In this document: positions 1 through 9,209 of the stretch, one piece after another
Layout: every line of letters begins with the position of its first letter
Position numbering within the stretch: position 1 is the stretch's first letter
From: Capsulimonas sp039928515
GTDB taxonomy: Bacteria > Armatimonadota > Armatimonadia > Armatimonadales > Capsulimonadaceae
Length of the DNA: 64,000 nucleotides
Assembly (NCBI RefSeq): GCF_039928515.1
Contig: NZ_JBDSSZ010000150.1
Direction: 5' to 3' (one strand)
The notes under the pieces: generated by a model
Databases searched by the model: none
What the model was told of the DNA's origin: nothing
What the model saw: only the letters and a program-made list of their open reading frames with translations
Position numbers and translations under genes: made by a program

Positions 1-705
1 GGCAGCTCGTCTTACCGGGTCCCGTGGGTCTATGACGACGAAGCCGTGGACGTCCTTCGATTCTTCACCAAGCTCAAGTGCCGCCTGATGCCTTATCTCT
101 TTAGCGCCGCCATCGAAGCGCATGAGACAGGCGTCCCCATGATGCGCGCCATGATGCTGGAGTTCCCGGACGATCCGGGCTGCGAGTATCTCGACCGCCA
201 ATATCTGCTCGGCGGCTCTCTGCTGATCGCCCCCGTCTTCTCTCAGGACGGCGCGGTGAGCTATTATTTGCCCGAAGGCCGCTGGAGCGAATATCTGACC
301 GGCCGTACGATCGATGGGCCACGGTGGATCCGCGAAGAACACAGCTTCCTGAGCCTACCGCTCTTCGTCCGTCCAAACTCCATCATTCCCGTCGGGGCGG
401 ATGACGAGCGTCCAGACTACGACTTCGCTTCCGGCGTGGAGTTCCAGGTCTACGAATTGTCCGAGGGAGCAAATGTCCGTGTGTCCGTTCCCACCCTCAC
501 GGGAGAGACGGGCGCGACGCTCACGGTCACAAAGAGCGGCCGCAAGATCACGGCGTCGATAGACGGCGCCGCCCAGAACTGGCGGCTGCGGCTGATGGGG
601 ATTACAAACATCGAGACCGTAGACGGCGGTTCGTTCGAAACCGGCGAGCGCGGCGCGCTGGCGCTGCCGGCGGCGGGCGAGAACTCGCTCGTCGTGACGA
701 TTTAG
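1..705 (+). CDS. GH31 alpha-xylosidase (YicI-like), C-terminal part
   Basis: The frame is open from base 1 and the gene begins outside the window, so only the last 234 residues are visible. They open with SSSYRVPW and a following VDVLRFFTKLKCRLMPYLF segment, which in glycoside hydrolase family 31 follows the catalytic barrel in YicI-type alpha-xylosidases, and continue through the C-terminal beta-sandwich domains (YLLGGSLLIAPVF, LPLFVRPNSIIPVG). The enzyme would release alpha-linked xylose from xyloglucan-type oligosaccharides. The catalytic aspartates lie upstream and cannot be checked. A sugar ABC importer follows 25 bases after the stop, so this is probably the last enzyme of a sugar-use operon. 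Confidence 0.9.
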   Translation, partial: GSSSYRVPWVYDDEAVDVLRFFTKLKCRLMPYLFSAAIEAHETGVPMMRAMMLEFPDDPGCEYLDRQYLLGGSLLIAPVFSQDGAVSYYLPEGRWSEYLTGRTIDGPRWIREEHSFLSLPLFVRPNSIIPVGADDERPDYDFASGVEFQVYELSEGANVRVSVPTLTGETGATLTVTKSGRKITASIDGAAQNWRLRLMGITNIETVDGGSFETGERGALALPAAGENSLVVTI

Positions 706-730
706 TTTAAGCGGCGATCAAAACAACACC

Positions 731-2095
731 ATGAGATACTTTCCATTCGGCAGAGCCGCCTTCAGTATCCTGATGCTGGCCGTGGCGTCGGGCGCGTGGC
801 TATCCCTGCAGCCCGCGCCCAAACATCACGCCACGCTCACATACTGGACGTATGCGAACACGCACTATAACTCGTACAAAAAGGTGATCCCGGAGTTCGA
901 GCGCCAGAACCCCGGCGTCACCGTCGATCTGGAGCTGGTGTCGCTGAACGCTCTATCTTCCCGCATGCAGGCGGCGATGCTTGCGGACTTAGACGTACCG
1001 GATATTTTCGAAATGGAGATTGGGCAGTCGGGGACGCTCTTTCGGGGGCCTACCAAGGATATCGGCCTCGTCGATCTCGGTCCTCGTATCCATGCGCCCG
1101 GACCAGACGGCGCGCCGCCGCTCTGGGATCGGATGGTGCATGCGCGATTTTCGCCATACACGAACCGGGGCCATATCTATGGTCTCCCGCATGATGTCCA
1201 CGCCGTGCAGCTCGCTTATCGCCGGGACATCTTCGAGAAGGCCGGCGTGGATGTGTCTCAGATCAAAACCTGGGATGACTTCGTCAAAGTCGGCCGCAAG
1301 ATGACCATCCCGAACAAGCGCTATATGATGGAGATGTCCGACAGCGACGCCACCGTGCTGGAGCCGCTGCTGTTCCAGCGCGGCGGCGGATACTTCGACG
1401 AAAACGGCCGCGTGATCATGGACAACGAGATCGCGGTGCAGACGATGTGCTGGTACGTCCCGCTCGTCGCCGGGCCGCACAAGATCGCCAGCAACGTCGG
1501 CTACTTCGGGCAGGTGCAGACCAAGGCCGTGGAAGACGGCTATATGCTCTGCTACATCTGCCCCGACTGGCGCTCCAAAACCTTCGAAAACGATGTCTCG
1601 CATATGAAGGGCAAGATGGGGCTTATGCCCGTACCGCTGGCCGCGCCCAACGGCCCCCAAACCACCACCTGGGGCGGCACCATGGTGGGACTCACCAAAC
1701 ATAACAACCATCAGGATCTCGCCTGGAAGCTGGCGATGTTCCTGCTTCTCGACAAGACGCAAGTCGCCGAGCGATACCGCGCGACAAACATCCTGCCGCC
1801 GGTCAAAGATCTCTGGGCAGATCCGGCCTTCCATGAGCGCAGCGCCTACTGGAGCAATGAGAAGACCGGCGAATCCTACATCCGTCTCGCTCCCGAAGTC
1901 CCGCCGCACTATAGCAGCCCGGTGATTCAGACGGCGACGGACAAGTTCAGCCAGGCGCTGATCGACTGCGTCCACTACTACAATGTCCACGGTTATGTTG
2001 ACCACGGCGACGCCCAGTTCGAAAGCTATGTTCGCTCACGACTGAAGCTGCGCGCCGATCAGGTCCGCGCCATGGCCGGAAGGAATCCCTATTGA
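731..2095 (+). CDS. Sugar ABC transporter substrate-binding protein (family 1)
   Basis: A 454-residue extracellular solute-binding protein. A hydrophobic N-terminal segment (about residues 9-28) is followed by the start of the mature fold (LTYWTYANTHYNSYKKVIPEFE) and by DVPDIFEMEIG, the usual arrangement of MalE/UgpB-type proteins. There is no lipobox cysteine, so it is either secreted or held by an uncleaved signal anchor. It should capture a sugar and pass it to the two permeases that follow without a gap. No strong ribosome site precedes the ATG. The substrate is not visible in the sequence; the upstream GH31 enzyme suggests xylose-containing oligosaccharides. No ATPase gene is in the cluster, so a shared MsmX/UgpC-type ATPase elsewhere is likely. 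Confidence 0.9.
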   Translation: MRYFPFGRAAFSILMLAVASGAWLSLQPAPKHHATLTYWTYANTHYNSYKKVIPEFERQNPGVTVDLELVSLNALSSRMQAAMLADLDVPDIFEMEIGQSGTLFRGPTKDIGLVDLGPRIHAPGPDGAPPLWDRMVHARFSPYTNRGHIYGLPHDVHAVQLAYRRDIFEKAGVDVSQIKTWDDFVKVGRKMTIPNKRYMMEMSDSDATVLEPLLFQRGGGYFDENGRVIMDNEIAVQTMCWYVPLVAGPHKIASNVGYFGQVQTKAVEDGYMLCYICPDWRSKTFENDVSHMKGKMGLMPVPLAAPNGPQTTTWGGTMVGLTKHNNHQDLAWKLAMFLLLDKTQVAERYRATNILPPVKDLWADPAFHERSAYWSNEKTGESYIRLAPEVPPHYSSPVIQTATDKFSQALIDCVHYYNVHGYVDHGDAQFESYVRSRLKLRADQVRAMAGRNPY

Positions 2096-3048
2096 GCAAT
2101 ATTCTCGCAGGCCGTCCCGCGGCGCAGGCGGCTTCGGGAAGCGGGCCGCGTCCCGGGCGGCGGCCTCTCTCCGATAAGGCCACGCCGTATTTGTTTGTCT
2201 CGCCGTTTATGATCCTGTTCGCCGTGTTTGGCGTCTGGCCGATCATACGCAGCTTGATCCTGGCCTTTTACGCCACGAATGGGCCGAAGAGCCAGGTGTT
2301 CGTGGGCCTGAAGAACTTTGAGTTCCTGTTCGCCGATCCAGACTTCCATACCGCCGTCTGGAACACGCTTGTCTTCGCCTTCTGGTCGGTCGTGCTGCAG
2401 ATTCCATTTGCGCTGGGGCTGGCGATCCTGCTCAACCAGCGCTGGCTGCCCGGCCGCACCTTCCTGCGTTTGGCGTTCTTCTCACCCAACTTGCTGGGAC
2501 AGGTGTTTGTTGGCGTGCTGTTCTCGGTCCTGCTGGCGCCCCAGTACGGTCTGCTCAACAAAGCGCTGCACGCCCTCATCGGCCTGCCGCTGGACACCAA
2601 ATGGCTCTCAAACCCGGCGCTGGTGATGCCGGCGATCGTACTGACATCGCTGTGGCTTTATGTCGGCTTCAATATGATCTACTTTCTGGCGGCGCTTCAG
2701 GCGGTGGATAAGGAACTTTATGAGGCCGCGATGATCGACGGAGCCGGACCGTGGCGGCAGTTCCTGGCGGTGACGCTGCCCGGCATCCGCCCGGTGGCGA
2801 CCTTCGTGCTTGTGACCACCACGATCGGTTCGTTCCAGCTGTTTGAACTGCCTTACACCATGCTGAGCAACTCGGCCGGGCCCAACAATGCCGGTCTTAC
2901 AGTCGTCATGTATCTTTATAATAATGGTTTTGTGACGGGGGATCTGGGATACGCCTCAGCAGTGGGCTGGACGCTCGCAATCGGAGTGCTGCTGATCAGT
3001 CTGGTCCAGATGCGTGTGACGGGCGTCTGGAAGGGGGAGGCGAAATGA
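2092..3048 (+). CDS. Sugar ABC transporter permease (MalF/UgpA type)
   Basis: A 318-residue inner-membrane permease with about six membrane segments. The cytoplasmic EAA loop that contacts the ATPase is clear near residue 210 (EAAMIDGAGPWRQFLAVTLP). The start is a TTG that overlaps the TGA stop of the binding-protein gene (TTGA), which indicates translational coupling. The first 30 residues are polar and rich in Gly, Pro and Arg, so the membrane part begins near residue 32. It pairs with the next gene to form the channel of a carbohydrate importer. Confidence 0.92.
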   Translation: MSNILAGRPAAQAASGSGPRPGRRPLSDKATPYLFVSPFMILFAVFGVWPIIRSLILAFYATNGPKSQVFVGLKNFEFLFADPDFHTAVWNTLVFAFWSVVLQIPFALGLAILLNQRWLPGRTFLRLAFFSPNLLGQVFVGVLFSVLLAPQYGLLNKALHALIGLPLDTKWLSNPALVMPAIVLTSLWLYVGFNMIYFLAALQAVDKELYEAAMIDGAGPWRQFLAVTLPGIRPVATFVLVTTTIGSFQLFELPYTMLSNSAGPNNAGLTVVMYLYNNGFVTGDLGYASAVGWTLAIGVLLISLVQMRVTGVWKGEAK

Positions 3049-3875
3049 ATTCTCAATCCGTACAGCTAGGGCGAACGGCGATCATCATCCTGATGGTGAC
3101 GGCTGCTCTGATCGTGCTCACCCCGTTGGTCTGGCTGGTGGCGGCGACGCTGAAAAGTTCGGACGACATGTTTCACTACACGTTCTTCCCGCCGCTCAGC
3201 CGTTTCACGCTTTCGCAGTATCACGATCTTTTTACGAAGTCCCCATTCGCGCGATATCTGGTCAACAGCGTATTTGTCACCAGTGTCTCGGTGATGGCGC
3301 AGCTGTTCTTTTCCTCGCTCGCCGGCTTCGCGCTCGCCAAGTATGAGTTCAAGGGCAAGAATGTCATCGTGGGGATCATGCTCGCCACCCTGCTGCTGCC
3401 CGGACAACTGACGATGGCCCCGCAGTACGATCTGCTTTACCACATGAAAATGGTGGACAGTTATGCGGGACTGATCGTGCCCGGAGCGGTGAGCGTCTTC
3501 GGAATATTTCTGTTTCGTCAGTCGATCCAGCAGATTCCGGACGAGCTTCTGCAGGCGGCGCGCATTGATGGCTGCTCGGAGTTTCAGATCTACTGGGACA
3601 TCGTGATGCCGGTTTCACGCCCGATGATCGGTGCGTTCTGCCTGATCAGTTTCATGGGGGCCTGGAACAGCTTCCTGTGGCCCCAGATCATCCTGCACCA
3701 CGCAGAATTGTTCACGCTGCCGATCGGACTCAATCAGCTGGTAAGTCTCTACCAGACTCAGTACGGCATGCTGATGGCCGGCACGCTGCTGGGCGTGCTG
3801 CCGGTGGTGCTGCTCTTTGTACTGCTCCAGAAGGAGTTTGTCGCGGGGCTGACGGCGGGCGCAGTCAAGGGGTAA
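3045..3875 (+). CDS. Sugar ABC transporter permease (MalG/UgpE type)
   Basis: A 276-residue second permease of the importer. Its ATG overlaps the TGA of the first permease (ATGA). Six membrane segments are apparent, and the EAA loop lies near residue 170 (QAARIDGCSEFQIYWDIVMP). With the previous two genes it makes a standard binding protein/permease/permease operon. Its 3' end overlaps the 3' end of the convergent LacI gene by 11 bases, with no terminator hairpin between them. Confidence 0.92.
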   Translation: MNSQSVQLGRTAIIILMVTAALIVLTPLVWLVAATLKSSDDMFHYTFFPPLSRFTLSQYHDLFTKSPFARYLVNSVFVTSVSVMAQLFFSSLAGFALAKYEFKGKNVIVGIMLATLLLPGQLTMAPQYDLLYHMKMVDSYAGLIVPGAVSVFGIFLFRQSIQQIPDELLQAARIDGCSEFQIYWDIVMPVSRPMIGAFCLISFMGAWNSFLWPQIILHHAELFTLPIGLNQLVSLYQTQYGMLMAGTLLGVLPVVLLFVLLQKEFVAGLTAGAVKG

Positions 3876-4950
3876 GCGCGCGTGTCGAAGTCCGCGCCAC
3901 GATTTCCGCCGTGACGGTGATCCGACACTCGTCCACCGGCGCGCCTTCGATCATCGCCACCAGGCGCTCCACCGCCAGTTCGCCCATGTCCCGAAATGGC
4001 TGACGGATCGTCGTCAGGCCGCCAAACATCGATTGGGCGTCCGGGGTGTCGTTGACGCCGGTGATGGAGATATCATCCGGAATCCGCAGGCCGGCGAGCT
4101 CGAACTGTCTGCCGGTCGCGGCGGCCCAGGTATCGTCGCCCGCAATCACGGCGGTGGGACGCTCGTCCAGCAGCAGCCACTCTGACGCCGCCTGCTGGGA
4201 GAACTCATCCGCTGCGAGGCCAATCTTTTCCAAGTCCGGATCACAGGGAAGCCCCGCCTCACGCATGCCCTGACGATACCCATCGCGGCGGTCAACAAAA
4301 TTCGAGTCGTGCACGGAGCCAATATAGCCAATGCGCGTATGGCCCTGCGCGGCCAGCATTCCCACCATCTGCGCGACCGCGCCGACGTTGTCGACATTCA
4401 CATACCCGACGCCCTCCGGCACGTGGCGCGTCAGCAGCGCAACTACCGGCAGGCCGGCTTCGGCCACACGCTCCAGCGTTGGATTATGCAGGGGCGGCGC
4501 CACCCAGATCAAGCCATCGATGTGCCCATCCAGATATTCCAGCGCTGAGTGCCGGTCGGCGGTCTGGGTCCATCCAGTATAAAGCAGAAGGTTGTGGCCG
4601 GCGGCGTCGCCGGCCTTGCTGATCCCCGCCAAAAGATGGGGTGTCAGAGCCACGCCGATGTTCTGATCCAGGCTGCTCAGGCCGAAGATAAAGACGCCCA
4701 GGATGCGCGTGCGCTGCTTGCGGATCGCGCGGACCAGAGCGCTCGGCGTAAAGTGGAGTTCGTCCATGGCCGCCTGAATACGCACGCGCGTCTCGGCGCT
4801 CATCCGCCCCTTATCATTCAAATAATTCGAAACCGTGGCGCGCGACACAGCGGCGCGCACGGCGACATCGCCGATCGTTGAACGCCGCTTGCCGCCCGTG
4901 GCCGCCTTCTCGCTTCCTTCCAAAATCATCCGTCTCCGATGCGTCTCCAT
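3865..4950 (-). CDS. LacI-family transcriptional regulator
   Basis: A 361-residue repressor-type protein. The N-terminal helix-turn-helix is at about residues 24-45 (TIGDVAVRAAVSRATVSNYL), followed by the hinge helix region and a periplasmic-binding-protein-like effector domain to the C terminus. The extra 23 basic residues before the helix-turn-helix are unusual; an ATG at 4929, seven codons in, is an alternative start with GGAG close before it. It lies tail to tail with the sugar importer and is its most probable regulator, probably answering to the imported sugar. The effector cannot be deduced. Confidence 0.9.
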   Translation of the reverse strand: METHRRRMILEGSEKAATGGKRRSTIGDVAVRAAVSRATVSNYLNDKGRMSAETRVRIQAAMDELHFTPSALVRAIRKQRTRILGVFIFGLSSLDQNIGVALTPHLLAGISKAGDAAGHNLLLYTGWTQTADRHSALEYLDGHIDGLIWVAPPLHNPTLERVAEAGLPVVALLTRHVPEGVGYVNVDNVGAVAQMVGMLAAQGHTRIGYIGSVHDSNFVDRRDGYRQGMREAGLPCDPDLEKIGLAADEFSQQAASEWLLLDERPTAVIAGDDTWAAATGRQFELAGLRIPDDISITGVNDTPDAQSMFGGLTTIRQPFRDMGELAVERLVAMIEGAPVDECRITVTAEIVARTSTRALTP

Positions 4951-5201
4951 ATACTTCTTCAGCCTTCGGCGCGGACAGCTCCCGCACTCAACATTAATAC
5001 CTAGCTCACGGAATTAATATACCACCTGGAGTTCACAAGACGCTCTCCGTAAACGAACGGCAATGAAAGCAAGAAGCGTTTTTTGCGCTTAAGTTTGTTC
5101 AATTTTTCACGAATCCCGGGAACAATCCATTTATCACGCGAGTTGGAATAAAATGGGGTAGTGAAACGTCCGAAACGATCGACACGAAGGAGCCATGTCC
5201 G
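4951..5201. other. Divergent intergenic region between LacI gene and ABC exporter
   Basis: About 250 AT-richer bases separating the starts of two divergent genes, so it must carry both promoters. A pair of ATTAAT hexamers about 20 bases apart lies near 4992-5018, a possible but weak operator. The ribosome site AGGAG at 5188-5192 lies nine bases before the exporter ATG. No gene and no convincing sigma-70 pair is seen. Confidence 0.4.
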
Positions 5202-7205
5202 ATGCTGTCCACCGCCGGGAAACCACCGAACTTACGCAAGGCCAGGAAACGGGATGCGATCGCGGACGCAATCGCGCGGCGCGCCGATGAAATCGAGCGC
5301 GATCCGAAGCGAGAGCGGCAGGCGATGCTGCGCTTTCTGGCCTATCTCAAACCATCCGCGCACTTTTTCGTGATCGCCTCGCTCTGCGGCGTCACGATTT
5401 ATCTGGTCCCCAATCTCATTCCGACGACGGTCGGGTATGTCCTCGACCATATTCTGGGCAATGGCGGCGCCGGCGCGGCGTCCGCCGCGAAAAGCAACGT
5501 CCTGTTCCGCGCGCTCGATTGGTACCTCGCCCACACGGTCGGAATGGGCGCCTCGAAGGCCGCGCGTATCCAAACTCTGCTGGGATCGCTGCTCGTCTTC
5601 CTGCCGTTTTGGGGCGTACTTGTTTTCTTCCGCGCCTACTTCGCCGGGATCGGCGGCCAGCGCGTCATCTTCAAGCTGCGCAACGACCTTTACGAGCATA
5701 TCCAATCACTGTCGCTGTCGTACTTCCAGCGCGAGCGCTCGGGCAGCATCGTTTCGCGCCTGACCAGCGACGTCGCGCTCGCACAAAACTTTATCGGTAA
5801 CGCCTGCACCAACCTCTGGATGGACTCGCTCTCTATCATCATCCTGGGGGGATTTTTGCTGACCCTGGACCGCAAGCTGGCGCTCACGGCCTTTGCCGTG
5901 CTGCCGCTGTGGATCATAAGCGTGCGATTATTCGGCCAGCAGATCCGTAAGGCGTCCCACGCCGTTCAGGAGGGCCTGTCGGAGATGTCCGGGCAGGTGC
6001 AGGAGAAGATGAGCGGCGTCACCGTCGTTCAGGCCTTCGCGCAGGAAAAGCGCGAAGTGCGCCTCTTCCATCGGCTGCACCGCTCTCTGCTCACCCGCCA
6101 GGTCACGGCGGTGCGCCTCGCCTCGTTCAATATGGCGATGTCGAACCTTTTGACGACGATCGCCCCGGTCATCGTCGTCTGGGTTGGCGCCTTGGAAGTC
6201 CTGCACGGGAAGCTCACGCCCGGCACGCTGTTGATGTTCTGGGCCTTTTTAGGAACGTTCTACGGGCCGCTCCAGCGCATCACGGACCTTGCGGCGGTTA
6301 TTTCCAACGCCAGCGCCGCGATTGAGCGGATCTTCCAGATCTTCGATATCTGCCCGGAGGTCAAGGAGAAGGAAAACGCGATCACCCTGCCCCGGATTCA
6401 GGGCAAGGTCGAATTCGATCACGTCTGGTTCGGATACGATGAGAATCCCATTCTCAAAGATATCAGCCTGACGATTGAACCCGGCGAAGTCGTCGCCTTC
6501 GTCGGCCCATCCGGCGCGGGCAAATCGACTCTGATCCAGTTAGTCCCCCGTCTTTACGATGTCACCAAAGGCGCGATCCGCGTGGACGGCCGCGATATCC
6601 GGGACTTCAAGAAGAGCTGGTTCCGCTCATTCATCGGCATGGTGCTCCAGGACAATATTCTCTTTACGGGAAGCATCCGGGATAATATTCTGTATGGCCG
6701 CCCCGACGCCGACGACGACGCGATCGTCGAAGCCGCCATCGCCGGCAACGCGCACGACTTCATCGAAAACCAAACCGACGGCTACGATACGGAGATCGGC
6801 GAGCGCGGGACCAAGCTTTCCGGCGGACAGAAGCAGCGCATCGCCATCACCCGCGCCTTCTTACGCGACCCGCGCATCTTGATCCTCGACGAAGCCACCT
6901 CCGCCCTCGACAGCGAGAGCGAGCAGCTGATCCAAACGGCGCTGAACCGCCTAATGGTCGGACGCACGACCCTGATCATCGCGCACCGCCTCTCGACGAT
7001 ATTGCATGCAGATTCTATCATCGTCATGGATCAAGGCAGAATCGTCGAGCAAGGCAAGCACGCCGATCTGCTGGCGCAAGGCGGATTGTACTACAATCTC
7101 TACAAAGCACAATTCGAGAACGCCCTCAGCGCTCACGACGCCGCTAAAGACTTTCTGAAGGAAGAAGCGGATGCCAGCGATCCTTATGCCGAACATGCAC
7201 GCTAA
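5202..7205 (+). CDS. ABC exporter, fused membrane and ATPase domains (MsbA/lipid or drug type)
   Basis: A 667-residue half transporter that should work as a homodimer. A cytoplasmic basic N-terminal stretch (residues 1-50) is followed by a six-helix exporter domain (about 55-370) and a nucleotide-binding domain with Walker A GPSGAGKST (near 435), signature LSGGQKQR, Walker B ILILDEATSALD and the switch histidine in IIAHRLST. Closest family resemblance is to MsbA/BmrA-type exporters. The ATG at 5202 is preferred because AGGAG lies nine bases upstream; an out-of-frame ATG at 5195 is too close to that site and opens only a 31-codon frame. Substrate unknown. Confidence 0.92.
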   Translation: MLSTAGKPPNLRKARKRDAIADAIARRADEIERDPKRERQAMLRFLAYLKPSAHFFVIASLCGVTIYLVPNLIPTTVGYVLDHILGNGGAGAASAAKSNVLFRALDWYLAHTVGMGASKAARIQTLLGSLLVFLPFWGVLVFFRAYFAGIGGQRVIFKLRNDLYEHIQSLSLSYFQRERSGSIVSRLTSDVALAQNFIGNACTNLWMDSLSIIILGGFLLTLDRKLALTAFAVLPLWIISVRLFGQQIRKASHAVQEGLSEMSGQVQEKMSGVTVVQAFAQEKREVRLFHRLHRSLLTRQVTAVRLASFNMAMSNLLTTIAPVIVVWVGALEVLHGKLTPGTLLMFWAFLGTFYGPLQRITDLAAVISNASAAIERIFQIFDICPEVKEKENAITLPRIQGKVEFDHVWFGYDENPILKDISLTIEPGEVVAFVGPSGAGKSTLIQLVPRLYDVTKGAIRVDGRDIRDFKKSWFRSFIGMVLQDNILFTGSIRDNILYGRPDADDDAIVEAAIAGNAHDFIENQTDGYDTEIGERGTKLSGGQKQRIAITRAFLRDPRILILDEATSALDSESEQLIQTALNRLMVGRTTLIIAHRLSTILHADSIIVMDQGRIVEQGKHADLLAQGGLYYNLYKAQFENALSAHDAAKDFLKEEADASDPYAEHAR

Positions 7206-7223
7206 TTTGCTTGTCCAGTAACG

Positions 7224-7265
7224 TGACGGCGCCGATGGTTTTGCCCATCGGCGCCGTCATTTGAT
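7224..7265 (+). terminator. Intrinsic terminator of the ABC exporter gene
   Basis: A perfect 15-bp stem (7224-7238 with 7245-7259) closed by a 6-base loop and followed by a T-rich run. It lies 19 bases past the stop codon and isolates the exporter from the downstream metal-response block. Confidence 0.9.
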
Positions 7266-7290
7266 TTGTGGCGTCCACAAAGGCTAATAA

Positions 7291-7310
7291 ATATTATGGT
7301 ATTATAATAT
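7291..7310 (+). promoter_or_regulatory. ArsR-type operator overlapping the arsR-clc promoter
   Basis: An AT-rich inverted repeat, ATATTAT and ATAATAT separated by six bases, overlaps a consensus -10 TATAAT at 7303-7308. It lies just before the ATG at 7342, as expected for the operator of an autoregulating ArsR/SmtB repressor. The -35 is not clear. Confidence 0.6.
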
Positions 7311-7341
7311 TATAAATCTATCAGATATCAAAGGAATTGTA

Positions 7342-7698
7342 ATGGAAGTCGAGACATTGGAAAGGGCGAGCGCACTATTCGCCGCTCTTGGACACCCGAC
7401 GCGACTGCGGATCGCTGAGTTTCTTTGCGAAGGACCGAAGTCCGTAAATGAGGTTGCCGCTGCTCTGGATCTCGCGCAATCGGGTACTTCTCAGCACCTT
7501 GCGATTTTAGCCCGCGCGGGTGTCGTTAAGGTCGAAGCGCATCGCTCCTCTCGCATCTACTCCGTGCGCGGGCCACGCATCGGAAAAATCCTTGTCCTGA
7601 TCGAAGAGTTCTGCTCCGTGCATAATTTGAAAGGCGCGACAGACATCGAGGAGGATGGCTCCGAGAGGTTCACGGCGCCGGAGACAGTGACACAATGA
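7342..7698 (+). CDS. ArsR/SmtB-family transcriptional regulator
   Basis: A 118-residue winged-helix repressor. The recognition helix region is SGTSQHLAILARAGVV near residues 47-62, preceded by GHPTRLRIAEFL. It lacks the ELCVCDL-type metal cysteines of classic ArsR and has only two cysteines, so the signal it senses is unclear. A clean AAAGGA precedes the ATG. The stop overlaps the start of the ClC gene (ATGA), so the two are co-translated; the regulator probably controls the transporter and itself through the palindrome upstream. Confidence 0.88.
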   Translation: MEVETLERASALFAALGHPTRLRIAEFLCEGPKSVNEVAAALDLAQSGTSQHLAILARAGVVKVEAHRSSRIYSVRGPRIGKILVLIEEFCSVHNLKGATDIEEDGSERFTAPETVTQ

Positions 7699-9158
7699 CC
7701 GACATGGACCTTGGCGAAATAGAATCGATATCCGCTCCGCAGCTCTCCGCATCCGACGATCTCGACACATCTTTTTCCTGGTATACAGAGCATGCTGCAT
7801 TGTTCATCAGCACCATCAAATGGGCGTTGCTCGGAGCCATCGCAGGGCTATGCGTGGGGCTTGGGACAAAGCTCTTCCTTACGGCGCTCGGATGGGCGAC
7901 GTTTCATGCCCACCTGCTGGATGCGGGTGCATTCCACTACTACTTCGTTCTGCCGCTGGCGCTCCCGCTTTGCGTATGGCTGATCCGCACTTTTGCTCCA
8001 TCGGCGAAAGGACACGGCACGGAAGCGGTGATTACCGCCGTTCATACCCGAAGCGGGAGAATCGACTTGAGCGTGGCCCCCGTAAAGCTGCTGGGAACCG
8101 TGCTGACGCTGGCGTTTGGCGGTTCGGTGGGCAAGGAAGGGCCATGCGCACAGATCGGTGCGGCGATCACGAGCGGGTTCGCCGATCTGCTGCGACTCTC
8201 GGACGCTGATCGACGAAGGCTGGTCATCTGCGGCATCGGGGCTGGTTTCGCGGCGGTTTTCGGTACTCCCGTTTCGGGAGCGCTGTTCGGAATCGAGGTT
8301 CTTTATCTTGGGCGCATCGAATATCCCGTGCTGTTTCCATGTCTTATCGCCGGCATTATGGCCCACCTTGTCTGCGGCGTCGCTCCGCCTATCCCCATGC
8401 AGCATCAGGATTTGGGGCGCCTCAGCCCTGCCGTCCTTGTGCTGCTTTCGCTCTTGTTCGGCGTCATCTTTGGCTTGACCGCCCGCGTCATGATCGGCGT
8501 GCTGCGCCGTACGGATAGCGCGCTGCGCCGCTTTCGCGATTATCCCTACGCCGTGGCCGCCATGGGCGGCGTGATGCTGGCGCTGATGTACCGTGTGTTC
8601 GGAGAACAGTATGCGGGACTGGGCACAGGCGTGATCGACGACGCGATGAACGGAACGGCTCATCTCGCGCTGGCGGCGTTCGCCATCAAAATCGTGACCA
8701 CCACGATCACGCTCGAAACGGGCGGCAGCGGGGGGATTGTCACCCCACTCTTCTTTATCGGCTCGTCACTGGGCGCCGCACTCGCCGCGCATCTGGGACT
8801 GCCCGTGGGCGTCTTCGCCGCGTTTGGGTTCGTGGCTGTACTTGCTGCGGCGACCAACACGCCGATCGCAGCGTCGGTCATGGGGATCGAACTGCTTCCT
8901 GCGCCACTCGGCGTGTACGCCGCTCTGTGCGCCTGCACGGCCTACTTGATCGTAGGACATCGCAGTGTATACGCCAGCCAGCGCATCGGATTCTCCAAAA
9001 GCGCGGGATTGGAAGTTCCGCTGGGCGGCCGCATCGGCGACGTCTCTCGCAAGCATCTGCGTGTTCGTCCTGGGACGCTCGCAGCTCGGTTCCACAATTA
9101 TTCGACGGCTCGGAGCAAGAAGACCAAACGCCGCACGTCACCACCACAAGGTAAGTGA
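7695..9158 (+). CDS. ClC-family chloride channel/antiporter
   Basis: A 487-residue inner-membrane protein of the ClC family. The filter region GSVGKEGPCAQIGAA (near residue 145) matches the GREGP signature with Lys for Arg and keeps the gating glutamate. A later GGSGGIVTPLFFIG matches the GxFxP-type motif. The first signature, usually GSGIP, is GHGTEA here. About ten to twelve membrane segments are present and no CBS domains. ClC proteins move chloride or fluoride, often in exchange for protons; which ion applies here is not decided by the motifs. Translational coupling to an ArsR regulator is the notable feature. Confidence 0.9.
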   Translation: MTDMDLGEIESISAPQLSASDDLDTSFSWYTEHAALFISTIKWALLGAIAGLCVGLGTKLFLTALGWATFHAHLLDAGAFHYYFVLPLALPLCVWLIRTFAPSAKGHGTEAVITAVHTRSGRIDLSVAPVKLLGTVLTLAFGGSVGKEGPCAQIGAAITSGFADLLRLSDADRRRLVICGIGAGFAAVFGTPVSGALFGIEVLYLGRIEYPVLFPCLIAGIMAHLVCGVAPPIPMQHQDLGRLSPAVLVLLSLLFGVIFGLTARVMIGVLRRTDSALRRFRDYPYAVAAMGGVMLALMYRVFGEQYAGLGTGVIDDAMNGTAHLALAAFAIKIVTTTITLETGGSGGIVTPLFFIGSSLGAALAAHLGLPVGVFAAFGFVAVLAAATNTPIAASVMGIELLPAPLGVYAALCACTAYLIVGHRSVYASQRIGFSKSAGLEVPLGGRIGDVSRKHLRVRPGTLAARFHNYSTARSKKTKRRTSPPQGK

Positions 9159-9209
9159 AGCACAATAGCATGGCTCAGACTAACCCCCTCCGCTTCACCA
9201 ACACACAAC

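Noticed and set aside
989..2005. Minus-strand frame of 338 codons opposite the sugar-binding protein
   Set aside because: Val/His/Asp-rich shadow with no motif; the plus-strand protein is a clear family member in an operon.
5195..5290. Short upstream frame MSDAVHRRE... overlapping the ABC exporter start
   Set aside because: Its ATG is only two bases from the AGGAG site, too close for good initiation, and the 31-residue product is unlike anything known.
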